This document shows positions 12,817 through 22,739 of a DNA stretch of 64,000 nt, piece after piece. The translations under genes and the position numbers were made by a program. Source of the stretch: Phyllostachys edulis (taxonomy: Eukaryota > Streptophyta > Magnoliopsida > Poales > Poaceae). The stretch is from contig CM070561.1 of the NCBI GenBank assembly GCA_036346405.1, positions 19,500,215 to 19,564,214 of the forward strand, read 5' to 3'. Below the pieces are notes generated by a model. That model made no database searches. It saw only the letters and a program-made list of their open reading frames with translations, and was not told the DNA's origin. How positions within the stretch are numbered: position 1 is the first letter of the stretch; every line of letters starts with the position of its first letter.

Positions 12817-13289
12817 ACATGGTAATCTGGACAAATTTGAATCTAGATCAAGTGATGGTATTTTTCTTGGATATCCTCTTCACTCTCGTGGCTATCGAAA
12901 GTGCTTAATCTTGAAACAAACAAAATTATTGAGACTTGTGAGGTTACTTTCGATGAGGTCACCCTCGTTCTAGAACCGACATTTCTGTACACAAGTTCGT
13001 GGGGAGTCTGAAAGCATATTTCTTGATGAAGAAGATGATCTTGATTTAGGTAATGATCTTTCTCCCATACCATCAACTATCAAGATCATGCTCCTACTAT
13101 CGTTGTTGCGCCACCATCGAAGATGTTCAAAATGTTGAAGCTAGTTCGTAACCTTTCGCACCTTTGAGGATTCAAATGAAGTTCATCCTCCGTAATCGAT
13201 GATTGGTAACATTCATGAAAGGGTAACACTGTCTAAGTTTACTTTTCCCGACTCACATGCTCATTCTCGCTTTTGTTGCCTCTTTTGAG

Positions 13290-14157
13290 CCTAATGATGT
13301 AAGTCACGCTTATCCGATGAGTCTTGGATCAATGCGATGCATGAAGAATTAGAAAACTTTGAGCTAAACAAAGTCCGGTCCTTAGTTGAACCTCCTCATG
13401 GACATAATGTAATTGGAACTAAATGGGTTTTTAAAAAATAAACAAAGCGAGGATTGTGTTGTTGTGAGAAATAAGGCTAGACTTGTTGCTCAAGGATTTT
13501 CACAGTGGAGGGTCTTGATTTTGGTGAAACTTTTGCCCTCAGAGTCGTGACTTGAAGCAATTAGAATTCTTTTAGCCTTTGCTGCATCTAAAGGATTCAA
13601 ATTGTTTCAAATGGATGTTAAAAGTGCTTTTCTAAATGGCTACATTGAGGAAGAAGTTTATGTTAAGCAACCACCGGTTTTGAAAATCCTAAGTTTCCTA
13701 ATCATGTCTACAAACTCTCTAAAGCTTTGTATGATTTGAAGCAAGCTCCTCGAGCTTGGTATAAGAGGCTTAAGTTGTTTTTACTAAAAATGACTTTCAA
13801 ATGGGCAAGGTGGATAAAACTCTTTTCACTTTTAAACATGGCAATGATCTATTACTTGTTCAGATTTATGTGGATGATATCATCTTTGGGGGCTCCTCTC
13901 ATGCTCGTTTCCAAGTTTTCGATTCTATGAGCAGAGAGTTTGAGATGAGTATGATGGGGAGTTAACTTACTTTTAGGGTTGCAAGTAAAACAGTACAAGC
14001 AAGACAATTTTGTTCATCAAACCAAGTATACTAAAGACTTGCTTAGGCGTTTTGACATGGCAACTTGCAAACCCATCTCTACACCAATGGGGTCTACAAA
14101 TCGTTTTGACCCGATGAAGAAGGTGAGGTAGTGGATCAAAAGAATACAGGAGTATGA
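13290..14157 (+). pseudogene. Copia C reverse transcriptase (broken)
   Basis: This is an RNA- and DNA-dependent DNA polymerase. The order of motifs is HEELENFELNKV and NVIGTKWVFK (13340-13440), KARLVAQGF, FQMDVKSAFLNGYIEEEVYV (near 13610-13665), ALYDLKQAPRAWYKRL (13727 on) and the active site YVDDIIFGG at 13867-13890. The three catalytic aspartates are readable but in different frames, with stops between. The thumb part LGLQVKQYKQ and DLLRRFDMATCKPISTP extends to about 14090. Confidence 0.87.
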
Positions 14158-14803
14158 TTGATCCCTACTCTATTTGATCGCTTCAAGGCCGGATATACAC
14201 TTTGTCAGTATGCTTATGCGCCGATTTCAAGCTACACTCGTGCATCTCATCGACAGTCAGTGAAAAGGATTCTTAGGTATCTCCAATCAACCTTAGAATT
14301 TGGTCTTTTCTTTTCATCTTCATCCCGTCTTACTTTGTGTGCATACTCGGATAGTGATTTTATGGGTGTAGGATTGATAGAAAAGCACATCCGCACATGT
14401 CACTTTTAGGCACATCACTAGTGTCTTGGTCTTCACGAAAACAATCTTCGTTGCTCAATCAACAATGGGTCGAGTATGTTGTCACGCCGCTAGTCGCTTC
14501 TCAAGTTCTTTGGATTTCTTCTACTCTCAAAGATTTTGGTTTATTATTGGGCAATCGTTCTATCTATTGTGATAACACTAGTGCTATTCACATTGCTAAA
14601 AATCCAAAGGCAACATTCTAGAACCAAACACATTGATATCGATTTCACTTTCTCGAGATCATGTGGAAAAAGGTGATATTGTTCTCCACTTTGTTGAGAT
14701 CGATTCTCAATTGGTCGATATTTTCACTAAGCCGCTTGATACTTCTCGGTTTGTTCGCTTGAGGAGTGAATTGGGTGTTATTCATCCTATGGGCTTATTT
14801 TGA
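14158..14803 (+). pseudogene. Copia C RNase H and pol C-terminus (broken)
   Basis: This domain degrades the RNA strand of the RNA-DNA hybrid. Motifs are YSDSDFMG (first active-site aspartate), WSSRKQSS, and SIYCDNTSAIHIAKNP followed, after a frameshift, by KHIDI. The tail VDIFTKPLDTSRFVRLRSELG and a TGA at 14801-14803 match the normal end of Copia Pol. Confidence 0.82.
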
Positions 14804-15847
14804 GCGGAGTCGTGTGAAATTTTCGTAAGCTTTTGCTTTTTATTTAAGTCAAGCCTTTGATTTCAAATGAGTGATTGAGCTATCTTTATCATATTTATTC
14901 ATGTGCTATGTAGCCTTGATCCGACGGTCTAATAAACTTGCTACATAAATAACTAAAGCATGACATGGCTGAAATCTTTGACTAGTTTGATTATTGGAAT
15001 CACTTTGTGTTGTTTATTGAAAAGGATAAGCTGATTTGTGAGTCCTATTTTAAGTCTTGGATTTGAAGCAAAAAGGTCCTTCTTTTCATCTGTGTTGCTC
15101 ACTCGGCTTTGGCATGTTTTAAAAGATAAAAGGGTTGAGAAAAGAATATGAAAAGATGTGTGCTTCAAGCATGCCATGCATAGCTGTGTATCAAACAAAA
15201 AAGGGTACATAACAGTGCTCAAATGACAAGAAGTGTGCTTCAAGCATGCCATACCCAGCTATGTGTTTTTGAAATAAAAAAAATGCACAAAAAGTGCCTT
15301 AATCAAAAGAAGTATGCTTCAAGCATGCCACATGCAAATAAAAATTGAAAGTGAAGCAAAGGATGTTATATGAGACTTTGGCTCATCCAGATTTAAAGTT
15401 TGTCTCATCAGATAGCTTTCACTTTTGGTGACTTCTAGTTGTGATCTTATAATCTTTTTAGTTATTGTGTGAAAAAGCTTGTCATGAATCTAAATTGACT
15501 CACTATTTGGAAATACTCCTCTGGATATGGTTTCATGGTATATGCATTTATATGATCTTGTTAGCTCTACTCACCCAAATTGGCTTGGATAAACCAGTAA
15601 ATTGTCTTGCAAAGCTCCTGGACTTTTTACTCTTCATGCTCCTTCCCTTTTTCTGCTCTTGATGATCACATTGCCAAAGGGGGAGAAAACTGAGAACATC
15701 TTGCAAAAAATTTGATTTTCTACTGTTAGAGGAAGTTCTTCAGCTGTAGTTCACTTTGCTTGGCAGTTTTTGACTCTTTGTCACTTCCTTTCACTCATCC
15801 ATTACTTGTTATTGAAAGTATTGTCAATGTAGTCATCAAGGGGAGAT
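14804..15847 (+). other. Copia C 3' untranslated region with polypurine tracts
   Basis: A stretch of 1.04 kb without a recognisable gene between pol and the 3' LTR. Two purine tracts are seen: AAAGGGGGAGAAAA at 15676-15689 and AAGGGGAGAT at 15838-15847, the latter directly at the LTR. Repeated purine tracts are a Sirevirus habit. A three-copy tandem repeat lies at 15150-15330. Confidence 0.6.
15150..15330 (+). repeat. Three-copy tandem repeat in Copia C 3' region
   Basis: TGCTTCAAGCATGCCA recurs at 15161, 15236 and 15315 (spacings 75 and 79). Flanking words are shared too, such as AGCTGTGTAT and AGCTATGTGT. The core TGCTTCAAGCA is itself a near palindrome. Confidence 0.75.
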
Positions 15848-17461
15848 TGTAAGACCAAGAGGTTTTTGGTCATGTTATTTGATGATGAACACATTGACAA
15901 TAAGTTAGACTTTGTCTCAAGATTTAATGTTGAATACTTTGTCCCATAGACTTGTCTGCAGGTGACTTGGATCGAGCTCTATTAATTTCTCTGAAAATCG
16001 CTTTTGTCGATTATCGGTAGTACCGCTTTGTTTGTGCGGAACTACGCGTGCGGTATGACCGCTGTGTGCAGCGGTAGTACCGCAAGTCATTCTTTCAAGC
16101 GTTTTGCCGGTTCGTTAGATCTTGATCTAACGGCCGATATTGAGTTGTAACGCTCGATCCGTCCGAGCCGCTTCAAGGACTTTGAGCCGTTGGATTGAAA
16201 TATGACGGATGAAATCAAGTGGGTCGCTCGGACTTGCTACGTTGTTTTTAACTAACGGCCGAGACCCATGGTCCGACGCCCATGGATCTGGAGCGCCCAC
16301 GCGGCAAAGGACGTTGTTCCGAGGTTTTTGGGAATTTTGTGGAGCGGTAGTACTGCGGTTGCCACGTAGTACCGTGTTTGTTCTTTAAGAGTGAAAGTGT
16401 CTTTGACATGAACAGCTAAATGAAAATCGGATGATTTGAGTTTTGAGCTTTAACGATCAAGCAGCGGTAATTCCGAAGCTTGAACGGCGGTAGTATCAAG
16501 ACACTGTATGACCGCAAGGTTGCGTATGGAAATTCCAGAGAGCATGTTTTTGGAAGTTTTGAGTTTTCCGATGAGCAGTAGTTCGAAGTTGGTTTGAGCG
16601 TAACGACCGCTGCGCGCGTAGTACCGGAGTGTAATGGTGGTAGTTCCGCTTACACTCTGCCGCTTTTGTCGCTTTGGGGATTTGACTACGGATTTGTTGA
16701 TTTCAGATGCTTTAATGTGTTGCATGATGTATGATAGTGCTTATAGGTGTGAGTGAGCTAATGGATGGTCAAGTTGGATAACTTGGGCCAAGATTTGGGT
16801 TTCTTTGATCTTTGCATGTGCAAAGTTGAGGCGTGAGGACTAACCACGCTCGGTGACGGGATTGACTCGACTAGGATGGGGAATCGAGGTCTTGGAAGTC
16901 ATGGATGTTAAGAGGTGGTTTGGATCGCTACCGAGCACGGGAAGACAAAGGTGGATCACATTGAGCTACGGGAATGTTTCCGGAGGCTTACGACGTGGAG
17001 AGTTCGGTTTTGGGAAGACAGGTTTGGAAGGATTTCCAAATCTGGTTGTTTTGAGGTAGAATCCGTGTTGGTGTCGTGCTAGACATGGATAGGACTCTAG
17101 GCTATAAGAAAATGAGTTTTGGGGTACGGATGCAGTGGTTATGTGCCGAGAATAGGGTTTTTGACCGTAGCTTTCTTGTTGTTTGCTGCGGTTTAGAGGT
17201 CCTTCGATCTGGGGCTTTGAGGGGTGCTTGCTGAGCACTTTGTAGACACAAATCAAGTTTGATATATAAAGTTCAGATTCGTTCTACTTTGTTTCTTGAT
17301 TTGGTGTTCATTCTGTGCGCTTGAGGTGATCTTTGTTGTGGAGCTACACAAGAGTCATCGGAGAGATTCTGGAGTTCTTGTGCACAAGAAGAAGTGTGAA
17401 TTCGGGGGTCAATTCGCTGCAATCATTCAACCCCCCTTTTGATTGCCATTACGATCCTTCA
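15848..17461 (+). repeat. 3' LTR of Copia C
   Basis: It starts TGTAAGACCAAGAGG right after the polypurine tract and ends GATCCTTCA. It aligns with 7811-9423 along its whole length, with a TATA box at 17263-17270. GAGGC follows as the right target duplication. Confidence 0.87.
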
Positions 17462-17466
17462 GAGGC
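17462..17466. repeat. Right target-site duplication of Copia C
   Basis: GAGGC, matching GAGGT at the left edge (four of five bases, allowing for one change). Confidence 0.7.
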
Positions 17467-18174
17467 TTAAGTAGCGGCGAGTAGCACGCGATATACGCAA
17501 CGAGAAAATGCAACCGTGGTGAAAATGTTATACTGCTCTAGTCTCTCGCCCAGAGTAGGAAAAAGGGCGCTGGTAAGGGGTTGCTAGCATGAGCGAGGAG
17601 CAAAGTGAGGCGACGGGGCATTGAGGTGCAAATCGTAGGCGATGGTCGTGAACCAGAGCGAGTGACAGAGAGGGGCAAGCGTATAGCGTAGAGGCAGCGC
17701 GAGTTGGACTTAAGATCGCCGACATGTGGGCCCAGATGTCACGGTAGGGGAGTCAAACTGCATGGGCCGGCTCGTGTGAAGAAATGGGTCGGGTAACGGA
17801 TTCGCCTAACAGAGAAAGCAGAATTCAAATGGGTTTTGAATTTTGCGTAAAAGCTAAGAGTTTGGTGAATTTTTAGACATAGAAGACGGGCTCCAAAATT
17901 TATGAATTTTTTGAAGGCTTCGACAAGGTTTATATTGTTTTGTAAATGTTCTAGAATTTTATGTGTTTTGTATTTTTCTAACAATCTTTCAATCATTGCT
18001 GGTATATGAATGCAATAATTGTTTTAAAGATTAATTCAAAATCATGCTCAAATCATTTTTCCCACATATAAACATGCTAAAAATTATTATATCATTTATT
18101 TTAATACACTTCCATAAAATTGGAATTTTTGGATGTTATCGACCTACCCCATTTAAAGAATCTCGACCTTTATA

Positions 18175-18600
18175 TTCGGCCGGCTCAAGAAGAAGTATGG
18201 AAATTCGCCTAATACGGTCTTCTTGTTCCCATGTAGCCTCATCTTCGCTGTGGTTACTCCACTAAACTCTCAACATTTTGATGGTACGGCTATGAGTGTG
18301 TCATTCACTTCGCTTAAGATTCAATCGGTGCTCCTCGATAAGAAAGATTTGGTTGAAATCGAAGTTCTCCAACTAAGTGAGCTCGCCAGAGTTCGGAGAC
18401 ATTTCTTGAGTTGTGATACATTACATACATCATGCACATCAAAAAGTTGAGGTGGCGACTCCAATTCGGACGCCACTTCACCTTTCCTCTCGATGATTTC
18501 GTACGGCCCAATGTACCGAGGTACCAATTTTCCATGGACTTGAAAATGGTGGACACTTCATAGTGGCGAGACCTTGATATAAATATAATCATTCACCTTG
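18175..18600 (-). pseudogene. Gypsy A pol C-terminus with chromodomain-like tail (broken)
   Basis: In minus-strand pieces I read VPRYIGPYEIIERKGEVA, the SH3-like fold after the integrase core, then HDVCNVSQLKKCL, and finally a decayed chromodomain ending in DEATWEQEDRIRR. A chromodomain directs chromovirus integration towards marked chromatin. The piece ends just before a purine-rich tract at about 18142-18155 and the LTR start. Confidence 0.7.
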
Positions 18601-18639
18601 AAGCTCAGCTCACGACGGCGATGGCTCAAGATAGCTCTT

Positions 18640-19430
18640 TTGACGCGATTCTGCTTCCTTCAAGCGCATTTTATTGCTTCAACGTGCTTTTGCACTTCTT
18701 AGATGATGGCTGGTCCAAAGAAGTGTTTTCGCCAACCACAAACCGAATAGAGGTGTTCTAAACTTTCTTCCATAAATTTATTCGAACGGAGACATTTGGA
18801 GACTTGATCAAGTCGTTGTTGTAAGAAAACTCGATTTAACACCAAAAATTTCTTCCCAACTGCTATAGGATAGCACGCAAGTCTCAACATATCCCCAAGG
18901 ATCTAATTTGTCCTCTTCATTTGGCCTCTCGCTTGTGGGTGGAAAGTCGTATAAAGAATAGCTCGGTCCCCAATAGCTCGTGCAAGCTATCCCAAAATCG
19001 TGAGGTGAATTGAGGACCTCGATCGAAAGTTATCGTCTTCGGCACACCGTGTAGGCAAACGATGTTGTTCATGTAGAGTTCCACAAGCTTAGCCCTATTA
19101 TAAGCGGTGTTAACCGGAATTAAGTGGGCCACTTTGGTCAAGCGGTCGACGATAACCCATATTGAGACATGCCCGTTACGGGTCTTCGGCAAGCCGGTAA
19201 TGAAATCCATGCCAACATCATACCATTTCCACTCGAGAACTTTTAGAGGTTGAAGTAACCCCACTGGTCATTGGTGTTGCTCCTTGATGTGTTGACACAC
19301 GTCACACATAGCAACATGCGCAGTGATGTCTCGCTTCATACTAGGCCACCAGAATCGTTCCCTGAGGTCCTGATACATCTTTGTACTCTTGGGATGAATG
19401 AAGAGTGGTGGATCATGAACTTATTTTAGG
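18640..19430 (-). pseudogene. Gypsy A integrase (broken)
   Basis: The zinc-binding part is seen on the minus strand near 19270-19400: ERFWWPSMKRDI, then CDVCQHIKEQHQ. The core follows as WKWYDVGMDFITGLP with the first aspartate (near 19205), HGVPKTITFDRGPQFTSRFW with the second (near 19020), and a decayed HPQTDGQ region, where RLSTHKREAK replaces the usual sequence. The third catalytic region is thus frameshifted. The sequence resembles Gypsy B integrase at 60673-61176. Confidence 0.83.
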
Positions 19431-19702
19431 ATTAGCTCCTTGATATCATGATTATTCGGGACATATAGCTACTGTCCATGCATAACCATTCCACTCGCAT
19501 CTTCAGTGAACTCGATTTTCACCGCTCTGCAAATCGCGCTTGATTTTGGAGTTTGCTTGATCTTCAAGTTGGGCGGCCTTAATCTGGGATTTGAGGGTGG
19601 GTTGTAGCCCTAGGGAAACAACATATCCCACCTCAACAACTTCTAAGTTGAGCTTTTGAAACTCTTCGTGCAATGTTGGTTGATTTGCTTCAATCGACAT
19701 GT
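19431..19702 (-). pseudogene. Gypsy A linker between RNase H and integrase
   Basis: A short minus-strand reading (19503-19700) contains HEEFQKLNLEVVEVG and LQPTLKSQIKAAQLED, which parallels EAFQRLNLEIVEHG and VQPTLVDRIKSA in Gypsy B (60270-60355). It connects the two domains of the polyprotein. Frame is lost at both sides. Confidence 0.6.
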
Positions 19703-20116
19703 TTATGGAGTGAAGCTTCCGTCAGCGCCGGCTACAACGTTGGCTTTACCGGGGTGGTAATGGGTACGAAGATCGTAGTCATTCATCAAATAAAGCCATC
19801 TTCTTTGTCTTAGGTTCAGATCTGGTTGCGTGAAGAAATACTTCAAACTATTATGATCGGTGTAAATTTCGCACCGATTGTCGATAAGGTAATGTCTCCA
19901 GATCTTGAGAGCATGAACCATGGTTGCTAATTCCAAGTCATGAGTTTGATAATTTTCTTCGTGAGGTCGGAATTGACATGAGGCATAAGCCACCACTTTT
20001 CCCTCATGCATCAACACACAATCGAGGCCGTGACGCGATGCATCACAATGCACAACAAAGCTTTTGTATATATCGGGAAGTGTAAGCACCGGGGCTGATG
20101 TGAGCCTTTTATTCAA
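19703..20116 (-). pseudogene. Gypsy A RNase H fragment
   Basis: A 137-residue open stretch reads VLTLPDIYKSFVVHCDASRH, GKVVAYASCQFRPHEENY, THDLELATMVHALKIWRHYL, YTDHNSLKYFFTQPDLNLRQ and ends in YHPGKANVVAGA. The active-site CDAS, DLEL and TDH motifs are retained. This is the best preserved block of the element, although it has no flanking reading frame. Confidence 0.85.
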
Positions 20117-20364
20117 TTCTTACAAGCTCTCATAATAGGCCAGTGACCATGCAAATTTCTTTCCCCTTTTAAGAAGTTGGGTCATCGATCTTGCGATCTT
20201 GGAGAAGTTTTCGATGAAACAATGATAATATCTGGCTAGACCATGGAAACTTCGAATTTCTAGAACGATGTGGGTCTATTCTGAAGCTAGGACATCATGT
20301 ACTTTGGTCAGGTCCATGGCCACACCTCCTTCAGAGAGAACATGTCCTAGGAAGCCGACTTGCT

Positions 20365-20990
20365 TTAGCCAAAATTCGTACTTGCTGAATTTTGCTTATA
20401 GTTAATGCTCGCGAAGCTTGTCGAGCACCATACACAAGTGTTGCTCGTGTTCCTCTGCACTCTTGGAGTTGTAAGAATGTTGTTGATGAAGACCACCATG
20501 AACTGATCTAAATACTCTATAAAAATCTTATTCATAATATTCATGAAACTTGCAGGAGTATTGGTGAGTCCGAATGACATTACAGTGTACTCGTATAAAC
20601 TATAACGGGTGATGAATGCCGACATTGGAATGTCCTCCGGCTTGATCTTGAGTTCAAAATAACCGAGCCTTAGATCAATCTTGAAGAAAACATATGCACC
20701 ATTCATTTGATCAAACAAATAATTGATCCTCTTGAGAGGATATTTCTTCTTGATGGTGACTTCATTTAATGACCGGTAGTCAACATACATCCTCAGACTG
20801 TCGTCTTTCTTCTTCACGAACAGCATGGGGCTTCCTCACGGTGGCGATCTAGGACAAATGAATCCCTTGTCTAGTTCCTCCTATAGTTGTTGTTTCAATT
20901 CAACCAACTCATCCAAGGGCATACGGTAGGGCCGCTTGGAGATAGGTGTTGTCCTAGGTAGCAAATCAATGACAAACTCCATGTCACGGT
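20365..20990 (-). pseudogene. Gypsy A reverse transcriptase (broken, catalytic pair lost)
   Basis: The minus-strand reading gives RPYRMPLDELVELKQQL upstream, then MLFVKKKDDSLRMYVDYRSLN, YPLKRINYLFDQMNGA, FFKIDLRLGYFELKIKPEDI, YTVMSFGLTNTPASFMNIMN and FINNIL. The family active site is FIDDIL, so both aspartates here are asparagines. This change removes activity even without the frameshifts. LRLGY also replaces the usual LRSGY. Confidence 0.85.
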
Positions 20991-20999
20991 CCGGTGGAA

Positions 21000-21460
21000 T
21001 CCCTAGCAATTCATCTGAAAACACGTCAGGGTATTCACACACCACGAACACTTGACCCAGCTCTGGAATTGAGATGGAGTTTAGTGTGGGCTGCTGCGAA
21101 TAGTTGGCATGAGTGGAGGTGAAAACGACCCGTTCTCTGTCGAAATTGACAAGAGAAATGGCCCATTTAGCACAATCGATGAGCCCTTTGTGTTTTGATA
21201 GTCAATCCATCCCCAGAATCACATCTAACCTAGGCGTATCTATCATAATAAAATTGGCTTTGAAATATACCCTATTGATCTCAATCTTGACCGCAAAACA
21301 TCCAAGTTTAGATTTCATGGTTGACCCGGGTGAATAAACTAGCATATTGTTTTCTAGCTGTGTAGTTTTTATCTTTTATTGCAAAGCAAACTTCTTAGAT
21401 ATGAATGGATGAGAAGCTCTGAAATCAAATAATGCTAGTGTAGGTACTGATTGCACAAGA
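21000..21460 (-). pseudogene. Gypsy A protease region (broken)
   Basis: Near 21385-21440 the minus strand reads ALFDFRASHPFISKKFALQ. The family motif is LFDSGASHSFIS, so the catalytic D-S-G is now D-F-R. The linker toward reverse transcriptase (PDVFSDELLGIPPDR, near 20990-21035) is recognisable. Confidence 0.7.
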
Positions 21461-21639
21461 ATTGTACCCATCACCACATCGATTGCTTCGTTAGCCTCCT
21501 TGGCGGTCGTATGGTTCAAATGACAGCGTCCGAAACCTTGGGCCGGTTTGGGGGTTTCTTGCTATCCTTGACCTCGTGCAAGGCCTTGGGGGTGCTGCTC
21601 GATGCCTTGGGGTTGAGGACGACGTGTCGAGAGCTTCTT

Positions 21640-22640
21640 TTGCGGGCAATGCGTCGAATAGAGCCCACGCTCACCGCAGGTGATGCAGGTGATGGTTGCT
21701 TCCCAATTTTGGCTTCAAGACGGCTGCCCTCTGTAGTTATATGGTAGAACTATGGCTTGCTGCAAGCGAGGACCTTGTACTTGATACCTCGGTGGTGGTG
21801 GCATTGAGGGACGTGCCTTTGACGGTTGCAAAACACGTGGTTTCGGTGAGCCGCTGCTTTCTGATTTCTGTGCTAACCACTTGCACTTGCTGCTTTTCAC
21901 GACTGTCCGAGTGCTATCTTCAACCCATATTGCCTTGTTCATCAAGTTCTAGAAGTTTGGGATGTTGTGAGCAGCGAGTGGCCACTTCATCTCATCATTA
22001 AGGCTCTCCCGGAAGAGAGCGACCTTCCTCCCCCTGTACGGTATCTCGGAGGTGGTATACCGGGCAAGGTAGTTGAAGCGGTGGAAGAACTCCATCACGG
22101 TCATGTTCCCCTGCTTGAGTTCATAGAACTCCTACCTCTTGATGTCCATGAGGCCCACCGGTATGTGGGTGTCACAGAAAGCCTTCTTGAAGGCAGCCCA
22201 AGTGACGTCCTGGCCTTCACCGAGAATGGCTTGGTGGTTTTCCTACCAAGCGGCTGCTGCTCCTTGTAGTTGATAAGATGCATAAGGGTCTTCTCCTCAT
22301 CATTGCACTGGGCAATGACAAATTTGCTCTCGATGGAGCGAAGCCAGTCATCAGCATCGAGAGGATTCACTGCAGACGAGAAGGTCAGTGGCCAAGTTTG
22401 CAAGAACTCGCCCATCCTTGATAGTGGCATCGCAGCAGCTCCACCTCCCGCGGCTGTAGCACCAATGTTGGCGGTGTTCTGGACCAATCTGCAAAGAGGA
22501 GGGTGTTTGTCCGCCGTCCTTGCTCAATCATGGTCAGCACTTGTGCCATTATGGGCGGTTGGGCAGCACTTCCACTTCCTCAGCGGTATGTTAATCTTGA
22601 GGTGCAGATGAGATGGATGCAGCGAGTTAGGTTACGGAGG
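21640..22640 (-). pseudogene. gag: Gypsy A gag (broken)
   Basis: The N-terminal part is an open stretch at 22101-22487: MPLSRMGEFLQTWPLTFSSA, NPLDADDWLRSIESKF, QCNDEEKTL. This is the capsid signature of Tekay-like Gag. The frame is lost where the tryptophan-rich middle should be. On the minus strand near 21640-21690 a zinc knuckle remains as CITCGERGLYSTHC; the histidine position is leucine, so one zinc ligand is missing. Confidence 0.78.
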
Positions 22641-22739
22641 GTTGGGTGCCTCGCCTCCCTGTTGCTGTGAACCGAAGATGTCTCTGAGCGCCATAAGCTG
22701 GTTCACAGAGCGAGTTACCAGCATCCTGTCATACAACCT

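Larger units (their letters stand above)
7811..17461 (+). mobile_element. Copia C: full-length Sirevirus-like Ty1/Copia retrotransposon, coding region decayed
   Basis: The element has two LTRs of about 1.61 kb, a tRNA-iMet primer site, and gag, protease, integrase, reverse transcriptase and RNase H in that (Copia) order, then two polypurine tracts. It lies in the Gypsy A LTR. The uninterrupted paralogous site at 33385-33405 reads straight through GGAGGCTTAAGTAG, which confirms both edges and the GAGG(Y) duplication. Sirevirus-like traits are the many GCGGTAGTACCGC palindromes in the LTRs, a coiled-coil-rich gag C-terminal region, about 1 kb of untranslated sequence between pol and the 3' LTR, and a duplicated purine tract. 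All genes have stops and frameshifts, so the copy is not autonomous as read. Confidence 0.88.
3016..18139 (-). mobile_element. 3' LTR of Gypsy A, minus orientation, split by nested insertions
   Basis: The right edge (18139, minus-strand ATAACATCC) sits directly after the polypurine-like tract and C-terminal pol end of Gypsy A, as a 3' LTR should. The LTR is in at least three pieces: 17466-18139, about 6048-7810, and 3016-3679 plus 5755-5799. They are separated by a Copia element, an AT-rich block and a solo LTR. Pieces were assigned by alignment with the shorter paralogous LTR at 30166-34067: 17466-18100 matches 33395-34040, 6048-6370 matches 32925-33245, and 3016-3665 matches 30190-30870. 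Without insertions it is about 3.1 kb. The paralogue lacks the counterpart of about 6370-7675, so one copy carries an indel there. The minus-strand end at 3016 abuts LTR X without a recognisable primer site. Confidence 0.7.
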
